DNA from: Schizochytrium sp. TIO01
Lineage: Eukaryota; Sar; Bigyra; Thraustochytrida; Thraustochytriidae
Length of the DNA: 64,000 nt
Assembly (NCBI GenBank): GCA_004764695.1
Contig: SMSO01000014.1
Span: forward strand, 3,485,148-3,549,147
Direction: 5' to 3'
Part shown: positions 20,501 to 31,851 of the stretch, one piece after another
Numbering within the stretch: position 1 is the stretch's first letter
Layout: every line of letters starts with the position of its first letter
Program-made: the position numbers and the translations under genes
The notes under the pieces: model-generated
What the model saw: only the letters and a program-made list of their open reading frames with translations
Databases searched by the model: none
What the model was told of the DNA's origin: nothing

Positions 20501-21927
20501 GCATCATCCAGATGTCCATGAACGACAACATGTGCATTGTGCATTCGAGCAGAATAGCGAATATGTTTGCGATCACTTGATTTTCTCAGTAGCTCGCCAA
20601 TTCGACGAACTGAGTACGGAAGTAAGACAATGAATACCGCGATAGATATACCAGCAACGGCTCGTGCGTACTGGTTAGAAGGGGCTGATTACACTAAAGG
20701 GAGAAAGCTGATGTTAGTTCTCATGGGTTGCATCTTAGAATATAGAATAAAGAAAGCTCCAACCTTCGCAACAAGACAAAGCGAAGGAGCGGGCTTTATT
20801 TGAGATAACTTACTGACATCACCATAGCCAACTGTTGAGAGTGTAACGATGATAAAGTATATTGAAGTAAGAAAACTAGTACAAGGATATGTTGGGGCCT
20901 CATGGCTTGCAAAGATAGCTGCTTGTACAGGAAAATTATTTTGGGTCCATTCGAAGCAAGCAACCATGGTAATTCCAATGGCAATACTTGACCACACAAA
21001 AAGAATTGTTTCGCCACTTAAAGTAGATTGTGTAAACAAAAAGCCAAGTTCGAAACGAAACATCCAAATCCGCAAAAATGCTGGAATATATATATCACGT
21101 GCATGTGGAATAAAGAGAACCACAAAAATTGGAAGAGCTGTCACAAAGTCAGCAAGAACAGCTAGGTAAAGAATATGACGAAACTTATAAGAGCCAGCAT
21201 AGAAAATGCGAAATGGCAGCCACAGGAATAAGGTGAGAATGGCGTAGAGACATTGAACTGTATATACACCCGCGGTACGCGGTGTTTCAGAGGCTGGCGA
21301 TGGTTTGAAGCTGGAATTCGTACAAGGTCCGTCTGGGAAAGTCACATCTTGTTGGCGTTCAACAAAGTACAGGATTGTCCAGCTTAGGTCTACAAAGCAA
21401 GGCAACAGAAAAATGAAGAACCAGCCAACAAGGCCAAATTGTTGGACCTCGAAAAGAACTAAAGTTCTCAAGCGCCGGTATGTGCGGACTGCGTCAGACC
21501 GAAAAGAGTGAATACTGCAGTGGCACCGAGAGGCATTCTTCCGAGCTTCGCGAGCTGATTTTCGCCTTCGCCCCAGTCGTGCGGCCGAAAGGCTTGAGTC
21601 GATCTTCTGCACTAAAAAATCTTGATCGACACTGCCACTGCTCCCAAAATTGTTAAGTCTACTACTACTGTTGGATGGAATGAACGTTTTCGATTCTTCC
21701 ATTTCAATTGCTTCAAGATCGTGTGCCCTATCTTGATATGCATCCAGAGCGCTCGTCGATGCTGACCGCGGACCAACTAAATGAGCCTCGTGTGGTTTCT
21801 GAAGGTCTTGGACCATTGTTGCTCCAAGATGTGAGCTTTCAAGACCTGAGCTATTTTTTGGGAGCTCTGCGCTGCTGCTTTCAATCAACCTCGAACCAGA
21901 CAGGGGCTGGGCTTCATCGAAGCGCAT
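17518..21927 (-). CDS. BK/Slo-like potassium channel with RCK domains, two exons
   Basis: Large K+ channel, 1426 residues. Exon 1 (21927-20814) starts at the first ATG of an open frame that otherwise begins at GTG. It encodes a Ser-rich cytosolic N-terminus (~145 residues), helices near 165-190, 220-244, 252-275, 280-300 and 304-326, then the pore helix and selectivity filter TVGYGD at about 365-370. Exon 2 (20684-17518) continues in frame with the inner helix (about 380-400, VAGISIAVFIVLLPY) and a Rossmann-like RCK1 (NAHVVVHGHLDD). After a long Ser/Arg-rich linker comes a second RCK unit (HIILCSPHHSP) with a C-terminal subdomain ending DYVYVIGG. Six or more helices plus tandem RCK fits the Slo/BK superfamily. 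The segment in the S4 position has few arginines and I see no typical Ca2+ bowl, so ligand and voltage dependence cannot be inferred. Confidence 0.88.
20685..20813 (-). other. Spliceosomal intron in the potassium channel gene
   Basis: 129 nt. On the minus strand the donor is a canonical GTAAGT immediately after the GDV of the selectivity filter; the acceptor is GTAATCAG. Splicing (one base plus two bases of a Thr codon) turns the filter into GYGDVTPSNQYARAV and continues straight into the inner helix, as expected for a K+ channel. Using the neighbouring CTTTAG acceptor would give an immediate stop. Confidence 0.88.
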
Positions 21928-21977
21928 AGGTCTTAGCTCTACCGAAGATGATCGTACCTCCTCAGAGGTCACAGGTC

Positions 21978-22019
21978 TCAACACACTGGATCTCTGAATT
22001 TCAGCCGCTCAGGCTTCAT
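21978..22019 (-). promoter_or_regulatory. Possible 13-codon upstream ORF in the potassium channel leader
   Basis: An ATG at 22019 opens 13 codons and stops at 21978, 50 nt before the channel ATG and in a different frame. If transcribed as leader, it could lower translation of the channel. The transcription start site is unknown. Confidence 0.3.
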
Positions 22020-24332
22020 CGCATCTTTACTGTTTTGATCAACCGCTGTCCCTATCTTGATATTATTCATCAGTTTAAAAAATTATGAAAATTAATTGTA
22101 TAGACATATATAATATGAAACAATGGATCGTAACTGGCAGCGAGACTTCGTAAATCGTGAAGGTTGAAGTAAGAGCAAAAGCTTACGCATTAATCTTAAA
22201 TACGAAGTATTCTTTTGTGTAGTGCTTTGTGAGATTGAAATGAATGTGCATTTAAGTTGGAGCTTTTTCCTTCATTATTATTTTTTTTTTTGTTTTTTTT
22301 TTTACAATTTTAGTTTTGGGGCCCAAACCTAGATTGCGATCAAAACTATGAAAACACGTACCAGAAACATATGAAATAAAAGGCGCTATTTAAGGATTAA
22401 CATTAATCGTAGACAATTAGAAAAGAAGCAGCGTCTCGAAAGTCATATTAAGGAATTAAAAAAAAACAAAAAAAAACAAAAAACAGAACAGTTGAAGACA
22501 ACGACTGGAGGCTTAAATTCGCTATATCTATGTTAAGTTTAGTCTATATCTATAGAAAGGCAAATCAGCTTGTGTAATGTCCATCATGTAGCATAGAGGC
22601 TGACTTTTCCAGCAGCACTCACGCGCACGCCACTCATGGCATACGGACTTCAAAATCGAAACTTGAATTTCTTACAAAGTCTGCTGTAGGAAGTCAAGTT
22701 GTATGTAACAGTCAATGCTAGCAGGACCTCGTAAAGTGACATCCAAGCTTTAATTTAAATATCAGGATCGATTTCTTTGAGGGTTTAGATCGTTGATGTC
22801 AACCCTGATCAACATTACCACTTTTAAGTATCTTTCTCAGAATTTGCCTCATCAGGTAGTAAATCCCAACGAACGAGAGATTCTAAAATAGTATGAAAAT
22901 ACTATCACCATGGCAGTAGTCGAACCATGTGATATTTCAAAGAAGATTGACCTTTATTTGGGGTTTAATGGGGCTATCGTTCCGGTAACTTCATAAAGAG
23001 GAATGAAAATAAGCTTGTACCATACATATACGTTCAAGATGAGGTCTTTAGCTTAAATGAGCGATGTTGTAGATGGCGTTGGTGCTCAAGAGCAATATTA
23101 GTAAAGGTGTTAGCGCAAGATTACTGTACACGCACGACCCATAAGAAGTTCAAAGACGGTTAACAGAACTTCAAAGCATTTTTAAACAGTACAATGCTCA
23201 CTGCCCTGCAATTGACCTGTGAATTCTGACCGGCTCCCACCTTAAAGGTTAATAGGCCTTGTTAGTTTTTCCAGCAAAGAAAGTACATCAAAGCTCCATT
23301 TTCGCTTGCTTTGGGGGGTATGCAGGTACGCACCCTCGTCCTTAAGATGTGTGCCTTCCCGCACATGTAAGAGTGACACGCTTGTGGCAGGCTGCTGCTA
23401 GTTACAGGGTGCTCTTCTTGCATACTTACCTTTGCATCTAGCTAGGTAGGTAGGTATTCATAACATATCGCTCCAAGTCAATTTTTTTAAAGATGGAAGA
23501 AAGGCAGCATGTTTTGAGCGTGTGCCTTGCACACGTAACTGAGCCCCGAAGCTCTATTATGAAAATTACGCTGTTCCCCAATTTAAGTTAAAAAGACCAC
23601 ATCAGTTTGTCTTAGGTCACAAGAATACACGTACTCACTTGACTTTGATGTTGCTTCTCAAGATTACCAGCCATGGTGTCTTAACAAACGTGAACTCCAA
23701 ATTCGCAAAACATTGAAAATGTCTTCATAGCCATAGGTGTATTCCCACACATACCATTTCATGCCTATAATAACAAACAAAGTTTAACCTGTAGTTAAGC
23801 AGTATTTTCTATGACGTTTTCTGTAAAATAGCACACTAGTTGTAGTAAGTACCTAACTTAGCCCAATACTGAGTCCCTCCCTCACTCTTTCAAAATCCTC
23901 TTTAGGGCGTAGGTCTATCACTCTAACTCTTAGTATCTGCTAACTATTAGTTCCTAGCAAAGAAAATGATTTGAGCTCAAAGTTGTGCAGCACGTGCAAG
24001 GCTTTCCAATCAAACAAGCAGCGAGACTTGTCTACGACGTCAATGCATTGGCATAATTCGTACTCAACAACCAAGGTCCAGTAACCTTTCGAAGATTCCA
24101 TCGTGAGAACGCTCGTGCGACTAGTCGGCTTTGGCATGAGAACTTGTGCAAGCAGGGACAAGCGATTGCAAGTTGCTCAGACAGTTGTTTTCCAGCGCGT
24201 GTGCCCCTCTGGATACAGAGGATCTAGCTTTGGTTGAGGATTCACATCGGCTGAACAGGGCTGTGCTGTGAAGACAGCACGCAGGAAGAGTTCTGTTGAA
24301 GTGGTAGCCCACTCGTAAACTGGCAGAACTGT
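22020..24332. other. Divergent intergenic region, 2.3 kb
   Basis: Lies between the divergent potassium channel (-) and propeller protein (+) genes, so it should hold both promoters. T-rich homopolymer runs occur near 22275-22305 and A-rich AAAAAAAC units near 22457-22485. A GGTA-type tetranucleotide run is at 23441-23456. No gene seen; the overlapping minus-strand frames at 23940-24500 have no recognisable features. Confidence 0.5.
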
Positions 24333-24437
24333 ATGCTTGTCAGACGCGAAGAAGATGACTGTGAGTCCTGTTGTAGTGCTGGCTATCGTGGTGACCGTGG
24401 TGCTTGTGTTTTTGTATGTGGTGATTCGTGTTTTTGA
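24333..24437 (+). promoter_or_regulatory. Possible upstream ORF overlapping the propeller protein start
   Basis: ATG at 24333 with a weak context (T at -3) opens 34 codons in a different frame and stops at 24437, overlapping the main ATG at 24355, which has A at -3. If the transcript starts upstream, leaky scanning would be needed to reach the main start. Confidence 0.3.
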
Positions 24438-26247
24438 GCCCTCCTTACTTAGTGGTAGGGACGCAGACGGGAGACCGAGAATACGAAAATGGGCAATCAA
24501 AACGCGTGAGAGACGCCAGAGGCCTCGTCAATCAAGAACCTCTCAAAAACGAGATTCTGAGAAGCGGACATCAAAACGCCGTTCCGTACAAAGCAATGGA
24601 GATCTGCGATCAAGCCTAGTTCATTTAGTTGACGCAGACAATAATGAAGATAGGCGAGTATCACTTCCTAAGCGAGGTTCAACAAGCTCGTTTGACCATG
24701 AGTTTTCAGAGAACGAGCATGACACGTTTATTGAAAAGACGGGCTATGGCAGTGGGGACGCTAATTCCACAGATGAGGAAGAACTAAAAGAAAAACCTAA
24801 GAAATCACAACCTGCTGTACTGGGTAATCTTTTGGGTGCCTTCAACTCGCGCCAGACTTCGAATCGTTCTCGCCGTAGTCGACGAGAGGCCTCTAGCACG
24901 TCTGACGAAACATCAACATGGCAAGGCATGCTCTCCTCAGCTAGCCGGGGTGTCACTGGAGCAATCCGTGATGTTGGGGCCCTCGTAGTGGCACCTGTTG
25001 CTATTACAGGCGCTGCAACAATAAATGGTGCTCAAAATATCCGTGAAAAGTTTTCCAGTTCGCATAACATTAAAGATGAAGAGGACGAGATTGATGTGTA
25101 TTCAGATGATGAGAAAGCTCGAATGTCTCACAGAAGATCTAGATATTTTTCTCCTCAAGAGGGGCAACGGTTTGCAGAGGCTGCGATATCAAAGCATGAG
25201 CTTTTAGTAGCCACTCTTAAACCACACGAGGAATTAACCACAGCTGTTGCATTTTCCCCATCTGGACAGTACATTGCGACTGCCGGAGGCGAGCACGAAA
25301 GCGAAGTACGCTTGACTCTTCGCTCAACGATGGGCCAGGACTCTGAGCTTATGCGCACTCTGTCCATTAATCTACCAGTCGAGGATTGGGTTGGGGCGTT
25401 AAGCTTTTCAAAAGACGGATTCTTTTTGTTGGTTGGAACTGGTATGCTTGGTCAAGTTTTCGTTTATCGGATTTATCGTCGTTTTTCCACCAAGCCAAGT
25501 CTTGAATGTTCATTTGAGACGCAGCACTTTGGACCGATTCGACATTTGTACATGACCACAGCACCCGGTACTGAAAACTACTTTATTGTTACAGCGGCGT
25601 CAGGGTCCGATACAACTCTTAAATTCTGGGGTTTTTCTAAAAAGCCAAAGTTAATCTATAAATACGAGCTAGGCGATCGTTTTGCAGAAATTGACCAGGT
25701 TCGATTTTCGGCAAGTGGAAAGTTACTAGCCGTTGTCGGGCGTGAAGATTACAGTGAGGAATGTATCGGAGGAGTCTTGTTTTTCATGGTTCGGTTTGGG
25801 AACCTTGGCCGTCTTCGCAAAGTTTGGACTGTTCACCGAATCGAAGAAGCTAAGGTACCTGTTGATGAGCTTGAAGGGGTAACAGATATTGCGTTTGGTC
25901 AACGATCCTCGATCATTGCTGTTTTACAGGGACCTTCATGGAAACTGCTGAAAGTTCGTGATGGTCGTCTCGCTCGTCTGACCTCATACGAGAACCCAAA
26001 TCCTGATGCTCTTCCGTTCTCAGCAATTGCGCTTTCTGAGCAAGGTCAAATGATTGTTACTGGACGAGGTGGCGATTTATACTATTTCAGGCTTCACAAT
26101 GATGACTCTGAGCCCCCCAAGCTACTAGAAGTCATTTCTGGTGCTCAAAACTCTCAGATTCGACGAATTTTTGTGGCTCCATCAGAAGACCAAATTGCAT
26201 CCCTTGGTGCAAATTCTGAAAGTTCACGCGTCTGGATACTGCGTTAG
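24355..26247 (+). CDS. Signal-anchored beta-propeller (WD40-like) protein
   Basis: 630 residues from ATG 24355 (the frame extends upstream only to a TTG at 24337). Residues 5-29 form one strong hydrophobic helix near the N-terminus, so it is probably a single-pass membrane protein, likely ER. Residues 35-210 are highly charged and Ser/Arg-rich. A short hydrophobic Ala/Val/Gly stretch (GALVVAPVAITGAATINGA) precedes the propeller. From about 275 to the end, WD40-like blades are visible: LTTAVAFSPSGQYIATAGGE, DWVGALSFSKDGFFLLVGTG, IDQVRFSASGKLLAVVG, and final blades near 550-630. The blades are divergent and mostly lack the terminal WD pair. The layout (N-terminal anchor, linker, WD40) resembles transducin-beta-like protein 2, but I cannot confirm orthology. 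Confidence 0.8.
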   Translation: MTVSPVVVLAIVVTVVLVFLYVVIRVFEPSLLSGRDADGRPRIRKWAIKTRERRQRPRQSRTSQKRDSEKRTSKRRSVQSNGDLRSSLVHLVDADNNEDRRVSLPKRGSTSSFDHEFSENEHDTFIEKTGYGSGDANSTDEEELKEKPKKSQPAVLGNLLGAFNSRQTSNRSRRSRREASSTSDETSTWQGMLSSASRGVTGAIRDVGALVVAPVAITGAATINGAQNIREKFSSSHNIKDEEDEIDVYSDDEKARMSHRRSRYFSPQEGQRFAEAAISKHELLVATLKPHEELTTAVAFSPSGQYIATAGGEHESEVRLTLRSTMGQDSELMRTLSINLPVEDWVGALSFSKDGFFLLVGTGMLGQVFVYRIYRRFSTKPSLECSFETQHFGPIRHLYMTTAPGTENYFIVTAASGSDTTLKFWGFSKKPKLIYKYELGDRFAEIDQVRFSASGKLLAVVGREDYSEECIGGVLFFMVRFGNLGRLRKVWTVHRIEEAKVPVDELEGVTDIAFGQRSSIIAVLQGPSWKLLKVRDGRLARLTSYENPNPDALPFSAIALSEQGQMIVTGRGGDLYYFRLHNDDSEPPKLLEVISGAQNSQIRRIFVAPSEDQIASLGANSESSRVWILR

Positions 26248-29200
26248 GACCTCGATCATTCACGACTCAAATGTAGCGGCACTTCCTTCGCCTGTTCTGT
26301 GTTTATCTTCTAAAATTTCACTGGTTGGCAGAAAAATCTCATTTGTCACAGTGGAGTTCTTTAATATTTACTAACTTTTAAAATGGGCCCCACCTATTCT
26401 CTCAAGTCGTCATTTTCATTGTTACAGGGCTTCTATGTGTTTCGAAAACTGGAGAATGATGTTGTTGAGTTTAAACGTTTTTCATTCTTTTCTTTTTTCT
26501 TTTTCTTTTCTTAAATACTTTGAAATCCTTTTGAGTCTTTAGTCTAGACCACGCAACAGCTTCCGATGAATGGCTAGTGCCTCGAGACAACGCAATATAT
26601 TTTGATGAATGGCTAGTGCCTAGGCAAATAATTGCACTTTCTAGATTGCCACCTTGAAGCCAGCCAATATTGATGGCACGCAGAAAAGGATGCCTGAAGC
26701 CAGGCGAACCAAGGATTTATCCTCTTGTTCACACTCTCTCTGGGTGCGTTTTTCTTCATGGTGGCTGTACTCGACATTCGGCTTCAAGGTACTAGTACTT
26801 TTTGCAATTTCGAGTGGTTTCGGCTTTCTCCAAACCGCAGCAAGGAATCGCAATACAATGTTAGCGTCAGAATTGACAAGTTCAGAAGCCCCCGGAGTAG
26901 TCATTATAGTATAGCTTCCAAACGTGCGCGTGAGAGGCGCTCTTGTAACATGCCAATCTCTCGAGTTGCTTTCGTGGTAGCATTGACATCAGCTCTTCTC
27001 AATCTACAGTTCTCTGATGAGATAGATGTCCTAGTTAGAATAGCACAAGGCCAGAGATAGCGCTTTAAAGTATTCATTCGTACTGATAACCTTACGATGG
27101 CTGTCAAAGTGAGAGGAGGTTATCATCAATGACTCCTATATCGATGTTTGTGGACCTCATTCAAGTTGGATGGCAAACTTCCATCCTTTCCCAGATCATG
27201 TGGTCACTTTTCACACCCCGCACACACCCTCTCCCAATCTCAAGTTCCCAAAGACTAGCCATTTAAATTAAAAGCAGCGCTTATTCCACGGACTCAAGCT
27301 AACGCGGAGTATGAACTTTGCTTGATTCATTCTGCATTCCCGTTCGTGTGTTTGCTTTCGAACTGTTGCTGATTTAGCTGTATGACTTGACCTTGATGTC
27401 GATTTTGTTCTAGCAGTTGCTACTCTACTCTAGTTCTACTGCCACTACCACTTGAGAGTCTAATTGATTAATTTTTATTAAAAAGTAAACAATTATAAAA
27501 AGATTATAAATACAAGAGAAAGCAAGGTAAAGATTCTATTGCGACGACTACGTATCCGCCTAATACTACTTACTACCAGTAATTTTCGGAAACCGAAGAA
27601 ACAGTAGTCTACTAGAGGTTTCGAAACTCTGCTCTCGTTTCTGTCTGTACACTCTCTTCGATCGTTTCGATCCATTCTCTTGATAAGCTGCGAATAGCTC
27701 AGGTTTTGAGTCAATCCATCTCATGAAAAGAGGCTCACGCCATCTTTTGCCTCCAGAGCTTGCACCGTGACGGGCGGACACTTCAATATTAGTAAGGTTA
27801 ATCGATTTACAGGCCAAGTCATGGCGCTTGAAGTGTCATTCCAAAATGTACACCGTAGGCGGTGCTCCAAGGCATTATTCAAGCCACTGTCCACGTCATC
27901 AACTCTACATAGAAGTTGGTATCTCGCAGCGGACGCCCTTATCAGCTTGACCTCTGGTTAGTCTATGTCTGAAACACCTATATACTCTAAGATAAAACAA
28001 GAGCTAGATTGGCATCTTTTAAAGTTCGTAGTAAACCTGATTGATGCATGTGAATTCCTTCTAAATCTGTCTCGATTTTGAAGGTGCGGCCTTGGCGAAA
28101 GTTTCAGGCATCGTGATCATGCAAACTAACAATTAAATTACGTAGGTATTGTATTATTACTCCGACGTGTGCGCTTTGCAGCGGGATCATGTCCTCCAAA
28201 TCCGACTTGCAAAGTGGCTCTGAAGCCTTAGCCTTTAGATTCTGCGGAGAACATTTCATCCTATGTACCTTGTTTTTCTCCCCAATCAATCAACCAATCG
28301 CTCGTCATTTCATCACCATTTTCTACATTCAGAGGATATACTTGGCGTATCTATCACGTGCCGCGCTCGATTTCGAATAGGTGCTCCTGAGATTGAAAAT
28401 AAATTAAATAGAACAACAACCAAAAACTAAAATCAAGTCGAGAGACAGAAATGATTTCTCTATCGGGAGCAGGTGCTGGTGACGTCTGTCCTGAACTGCC
28501 AGATCAATCGACCAGCGGTGTATACGCGACGCACGGATCACTGGCATTATGCCCCAATCATGGGAAGAAGCCCTGATTGGATGATTTTTGTTTGGCTCAG
28601 CAACATTTTTTATAAATATATATTTTTTTAAAAATAATTAATTGAAAAGTATTTTTACTCCACAAAAAAAAAAAAGGAACACAGTGGAGTCAAAACAAAA
28701 GGCTAATCAGGCTGTTATGCTCAAGCTACAAGTGATAAGCCTCGATAGCAAGTGCGAGAGACTAGAGATATCCCTAAGAAGTAGGTGCGCTCGTGGTCGT
28801 GCCAAAATCGCGAAGGACATGACGGAATGGGAATTTTTTTGAATATTTTTTTGTTAATACAAGGAAAGGAGGAAATGATTAGAACTTATACATCACCCAT
28901 GATTGGAGCTGACATCGGATAAGTTTAATGGGATCATTGCAAGCTTGCCACATTGTAACAACTATTGTGAGTGCATTGGCTCGTAGCGATCGTAATTGAG
29001 ATATTAAAATTTAGTGTTGTATCTTCTGGCAGCTTTTCTTTAAAATACTTGGATAGTGTAGCAGAAGTCTTTCCGACGAAGCGGGAAACTCATGACAAAT
29101 TTGAAGTAGTTGTAGGCACTTCAGATTCGGCACTATGCGCAAGTTTTGTAGGTCTTTGCCTGCAATTTTGTGGTGGAATGCAATTGCTGGTTGTGCATGT

Positions 29201-30522
29201 TAAAACTCCATGGAATACGAATTAAAAATAGTTCCAAAACTACTTACTTTTTAATCTTCCAACTTAATTTTCACTTTATTTTAAAGTCATCCATCCCATG
29301 AAAGCAATATGAAGTAACAGGAACTTCTGCTTTTTGAACAAGCTTCAAATCAATCAGGATATAAATCAAAGCTACTCTCAATAACCATCCTAAGCTCCTT
29401 CCACCTTTGAATCCCACCCATTGTGGCGGCCGCGTACTAAAAGATTCCTTGCAATGCAAGATCTTCTGAGTACCCTAGTGCCTACCTACCTACCTTCCTA
29501 AACTCATTTCATATCAGCACCTACTGTTTACAGTAGTATGGGCAAATACTGACTCGAACATTTTTTGGAGGACTTCTAGGCATTGAAGCTGGTATCTGAT
29601 GCTTTGGCATAAAAACTATATATTGTTCTTGAACATCTAAGGCTACTATAGGCAGTAATAGTGGGAAGCAAGGAAGACGGAGAACAAATTTGGAGAAATG
29701 GATGGTCTCTTTTTATTTTGCTCATAAGTATTTCAATTCACTATTATTCATTATTATTATTTATTATTTACGATAGTAATAATAATAAACATAAAAGGGA
29801 AAAGAAAACGGAAAAGCTGGGCTCAATTGAGCACGTGCGGCACGCGCTGCGACTCGATGAACTGCCTTTGGGCTCATTGGCATATCCTTCAAGATAGAAG
29901 GGGAGCATTATCGTCCTCGATCTGGGGTCTTTGGAAGATCATGATGTCCTTGGTTTGCGTCGGTGACTGCCGCCAGTCGGTGGTACCTCACGCACTTCAA
30001 GTCACCTTTTTTTTTAAAACTTTACATATAGTACCCTAAGTATCTCCATTAGAAATCAAGAAGAGAAAGTGTTTGAATCGAGCCCAGAAAAGCGGAAAGG
30101 CTGCAAGGCTGACTAGGACTCAGGTATAGCGAGGCTATGGTTTCCAGTTGTTAGCTTTGATCTTTTATTGATGCTTTTCGTTGCCACCGTGATTTCTTCT
30201 GTAAGATGACTATGTAGGTAAGTAGTGGTTAGTACAATATAATATCAATTACCAAAACTTCCTGTTTCTTTTTTTGCTACAGTGATTCTTATTGGAGGGT
30301 ATTGTCAACGAAAACGGAGCCAGGTACCCATCAGCAAACTTTCCCATTCATAATCCTAAAGCAGATCCCTATCACCATTTCGTTCCTCCGAGAGGTGATT
30401 GTTTGGCTGAGGTAACATTTGCTGTGCTATACACGAGCATTTCTGGGGCTAGGAGCAGCGCTCAGGACAGTAGCAGAGGACTTGGATCAGATTTAAGGTA
30501 GAATTGACTAGTCCACGGAGAG
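26248..30522. other. 4.3-kb region without a convincing gene
   Basis: No gene recognised. Open frames are below 115 codons and overlap in several frames. Features seen: a T/C-rich tract near 26480-26515, an 18-bp direct repeat at 26565 and 26604, a TACC-type run at 29483-29500, and AT-rich stretches at 28610-28640 and 29730-29800. The part near 30522 should contain the promoter of the severin-like gene. Confidence 0.45.
26565..26621 (+). repeat. 18-bp direct repeat pair
   Basis: GATGAATGGCTAGTGCCT occurs at 26565-26582 and again at 26604-26621, 39 bp apart start to start. Both copies are exact. No flanking structure suggests a mobile element. Confidence 0.7.
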
Positions 30523-31851
30523 ATGACTTGGCTTACCGATGGCAACATCAACGTTCGAGGCGGACTACCCATTGAAGGAGCATCGTCCAACAGAAGAACC
30601 TCATGGAGCTGGTTTAGAAGAAACTTGACTGCCCCACGCCAAGCTCGTCTCTCTGAATCTAACATCGCAGGGATTGGCAGTAAGAAGCACCGCTCTCTTG
30701 CCAAAAAGGCTGCTGCAACTGATCGTAACATCAAGAATGCTGGCCAGAAAGTGGGCCTTGAAATTTGGCGCGTCAACAACAAGCGTACGGCTGGAGGAGC
30801 ACCAGATTTCGGAATTGAGAAAGTCAACCAGAACGATTACGGTGTCTTCTACACGGGAGATTCTTACATTGTTCTGAACACATACAAAGCACGTGATGAG
30901 ACAACAGGTCAGCTTGGCGATAAACTTTGCTATGATTTGTTTTTCTGGCTGGGTGAAGAGTCCACAGATGATGAACGCGGTGTTGCTGCCAAAAAAACTG
31001 TTGAAATAGATGAAATTCTTGATGGCAATGCAGTTCAGCATCGTGAAACTCAGTACCGGGAGAGCAAATTATTCCACAGCCTGTTTAAAGAAATGCAATA
31101 CCAGAAAGGAGGTTATGCAAGTGGATTTTTACATGTGGAAGCACAAACATACGAGCCCCGTCTGTTTATGATCCGCTCCTCAAAAAACTCCACTCGCGCT
31201 TTCGAAATCGAATGCCTTGCCAACAAGATGAACCATGGAGATGCATTCGTTCTGGACATTGGCCCTAAAGTTTATCGTTGGACTGGGGTTGGCGCAAACC
31301 CATTTGAGTTGAGTAAATCCGGCATGCTTCAATCCAACATTGTGAATTCACGGAATGGCCGTTCCAGGAAGGCGCCAATCGACAGCGACTTTTGGGCAAT
31401 CCTTCGTGGATCTGAAGCAGATGTTTTGCCTGAAGATCAACCTTACATTCCTCGTAGTGTGTCTCTCGCTACAAATAATGTTGAGGACCCTGGCCGTGCT
31501 CCAGTTCCTGATCCTACACACCGGTGGTCCGGTGAAACCTTCCTGGGGACCAGGGTTTACAAAATTTCGGACAGTCTCAATAACGGTGTTAAATTCGTGA
31601 AAGTTGCTGAAGGTCCGCACCTGGGTTACTCTATTCTTGATTCTGACGATGTCTTCCTTTTACACCACTCCATTGGGATTTGGCTATGGTTTGGCAATAG
31701 AGCAAGTAAAGCAGAAAAAAGTCACGCATTTTCCATTGCTGACTCTTACATCAAGGAGAGATCGCTAAGCAAGGGCATGCCCATTACAGCTCTGACTGAA
31801 TCCCAAGCGAGCTTAAATCCCCTGTTTCACCACCTTCTACCAGGTGCATAA
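30523..31851 (+). CDS. Severin/fragmin/CapG-like actin-binding protein (gelsolin family)
   Basis: 442 residues from ATG 30523. Predicted Ca2+-regulated actin severing or capping protein of the cytoplasm. After a 65-75 residue basic extension, the conserved start AGQKVGLEIWRV opens gelsolin repeat 1. This is followed by GDSYIVL, the Ca2+/actin-site region YDLFFWLGEESTDDERG, and KTVEIDEIL...VQHRE. Repeat 2 has FEIECLANKMNHGDAFVLD and YRWTGVGANPFE. Repeat 3 has YSILDSDDVFLL...GIWLWFGNRASKAEK. Three repeats place it with severin, fragmin and CapG rather than six-repeat gelsolin or villin, and there is no villin headpiece. Typical severin-class length is 350-370, so the extra length is the N-terminal extension. 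No introns needed. It shares the actin theme with the formin 16 kb away, but nothing indicates co-regulation. Confidence 0.92.
   Translation: MTWLTDGNINVRGGLPIEGASSNRRTSWSWFRRNLTAPRQARLSESNIAGIGSKKHRSLAKKAAATDRNIKNAGQKVGLEIWRVNNKRTAGGAPDFGIEKVNQNDYGVFYTGDSYIVLNTYKARDETTGQLGDKLCYDLFFWLGEESTDDERGVAAKKTVEIDEILDGNAVQHRETQYRESKLFHSLFKEMQYQKGGYASGFLHVEAQTYEPRLFMIRSSKNSTRAFEIECLANKMNHGDAFVLDIGPKVYRWTGVGANPFELSKSGMLQSNIVNSRNGRSRKAPIDSDFWAILRGSEADVLPEDQPYIPRSVSLATNNVEDPGRAPVPDPTHRWSGETFLGTRVYKISDSLNNGVKFVKVAEGPHLGYSILDSDDVFLLHHSIGIWLWFGNRASKAEKSHAFSIADSYIKERSLSKGMPITALTESQASLNPLFHHLLPGA

Noticed and set aside
20567-21511. Plus-strand frames of 60-106 codons inside the potassium channel gene
   Set aside because: Antisense shadows of the channel coding sequence.
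27766-27785. GACGGGCGG-like stretch reminiscent of the end of small-subunit rRNA
   Set aside because: The similarity covers under ten bases and the surroundings do not match rRNA.
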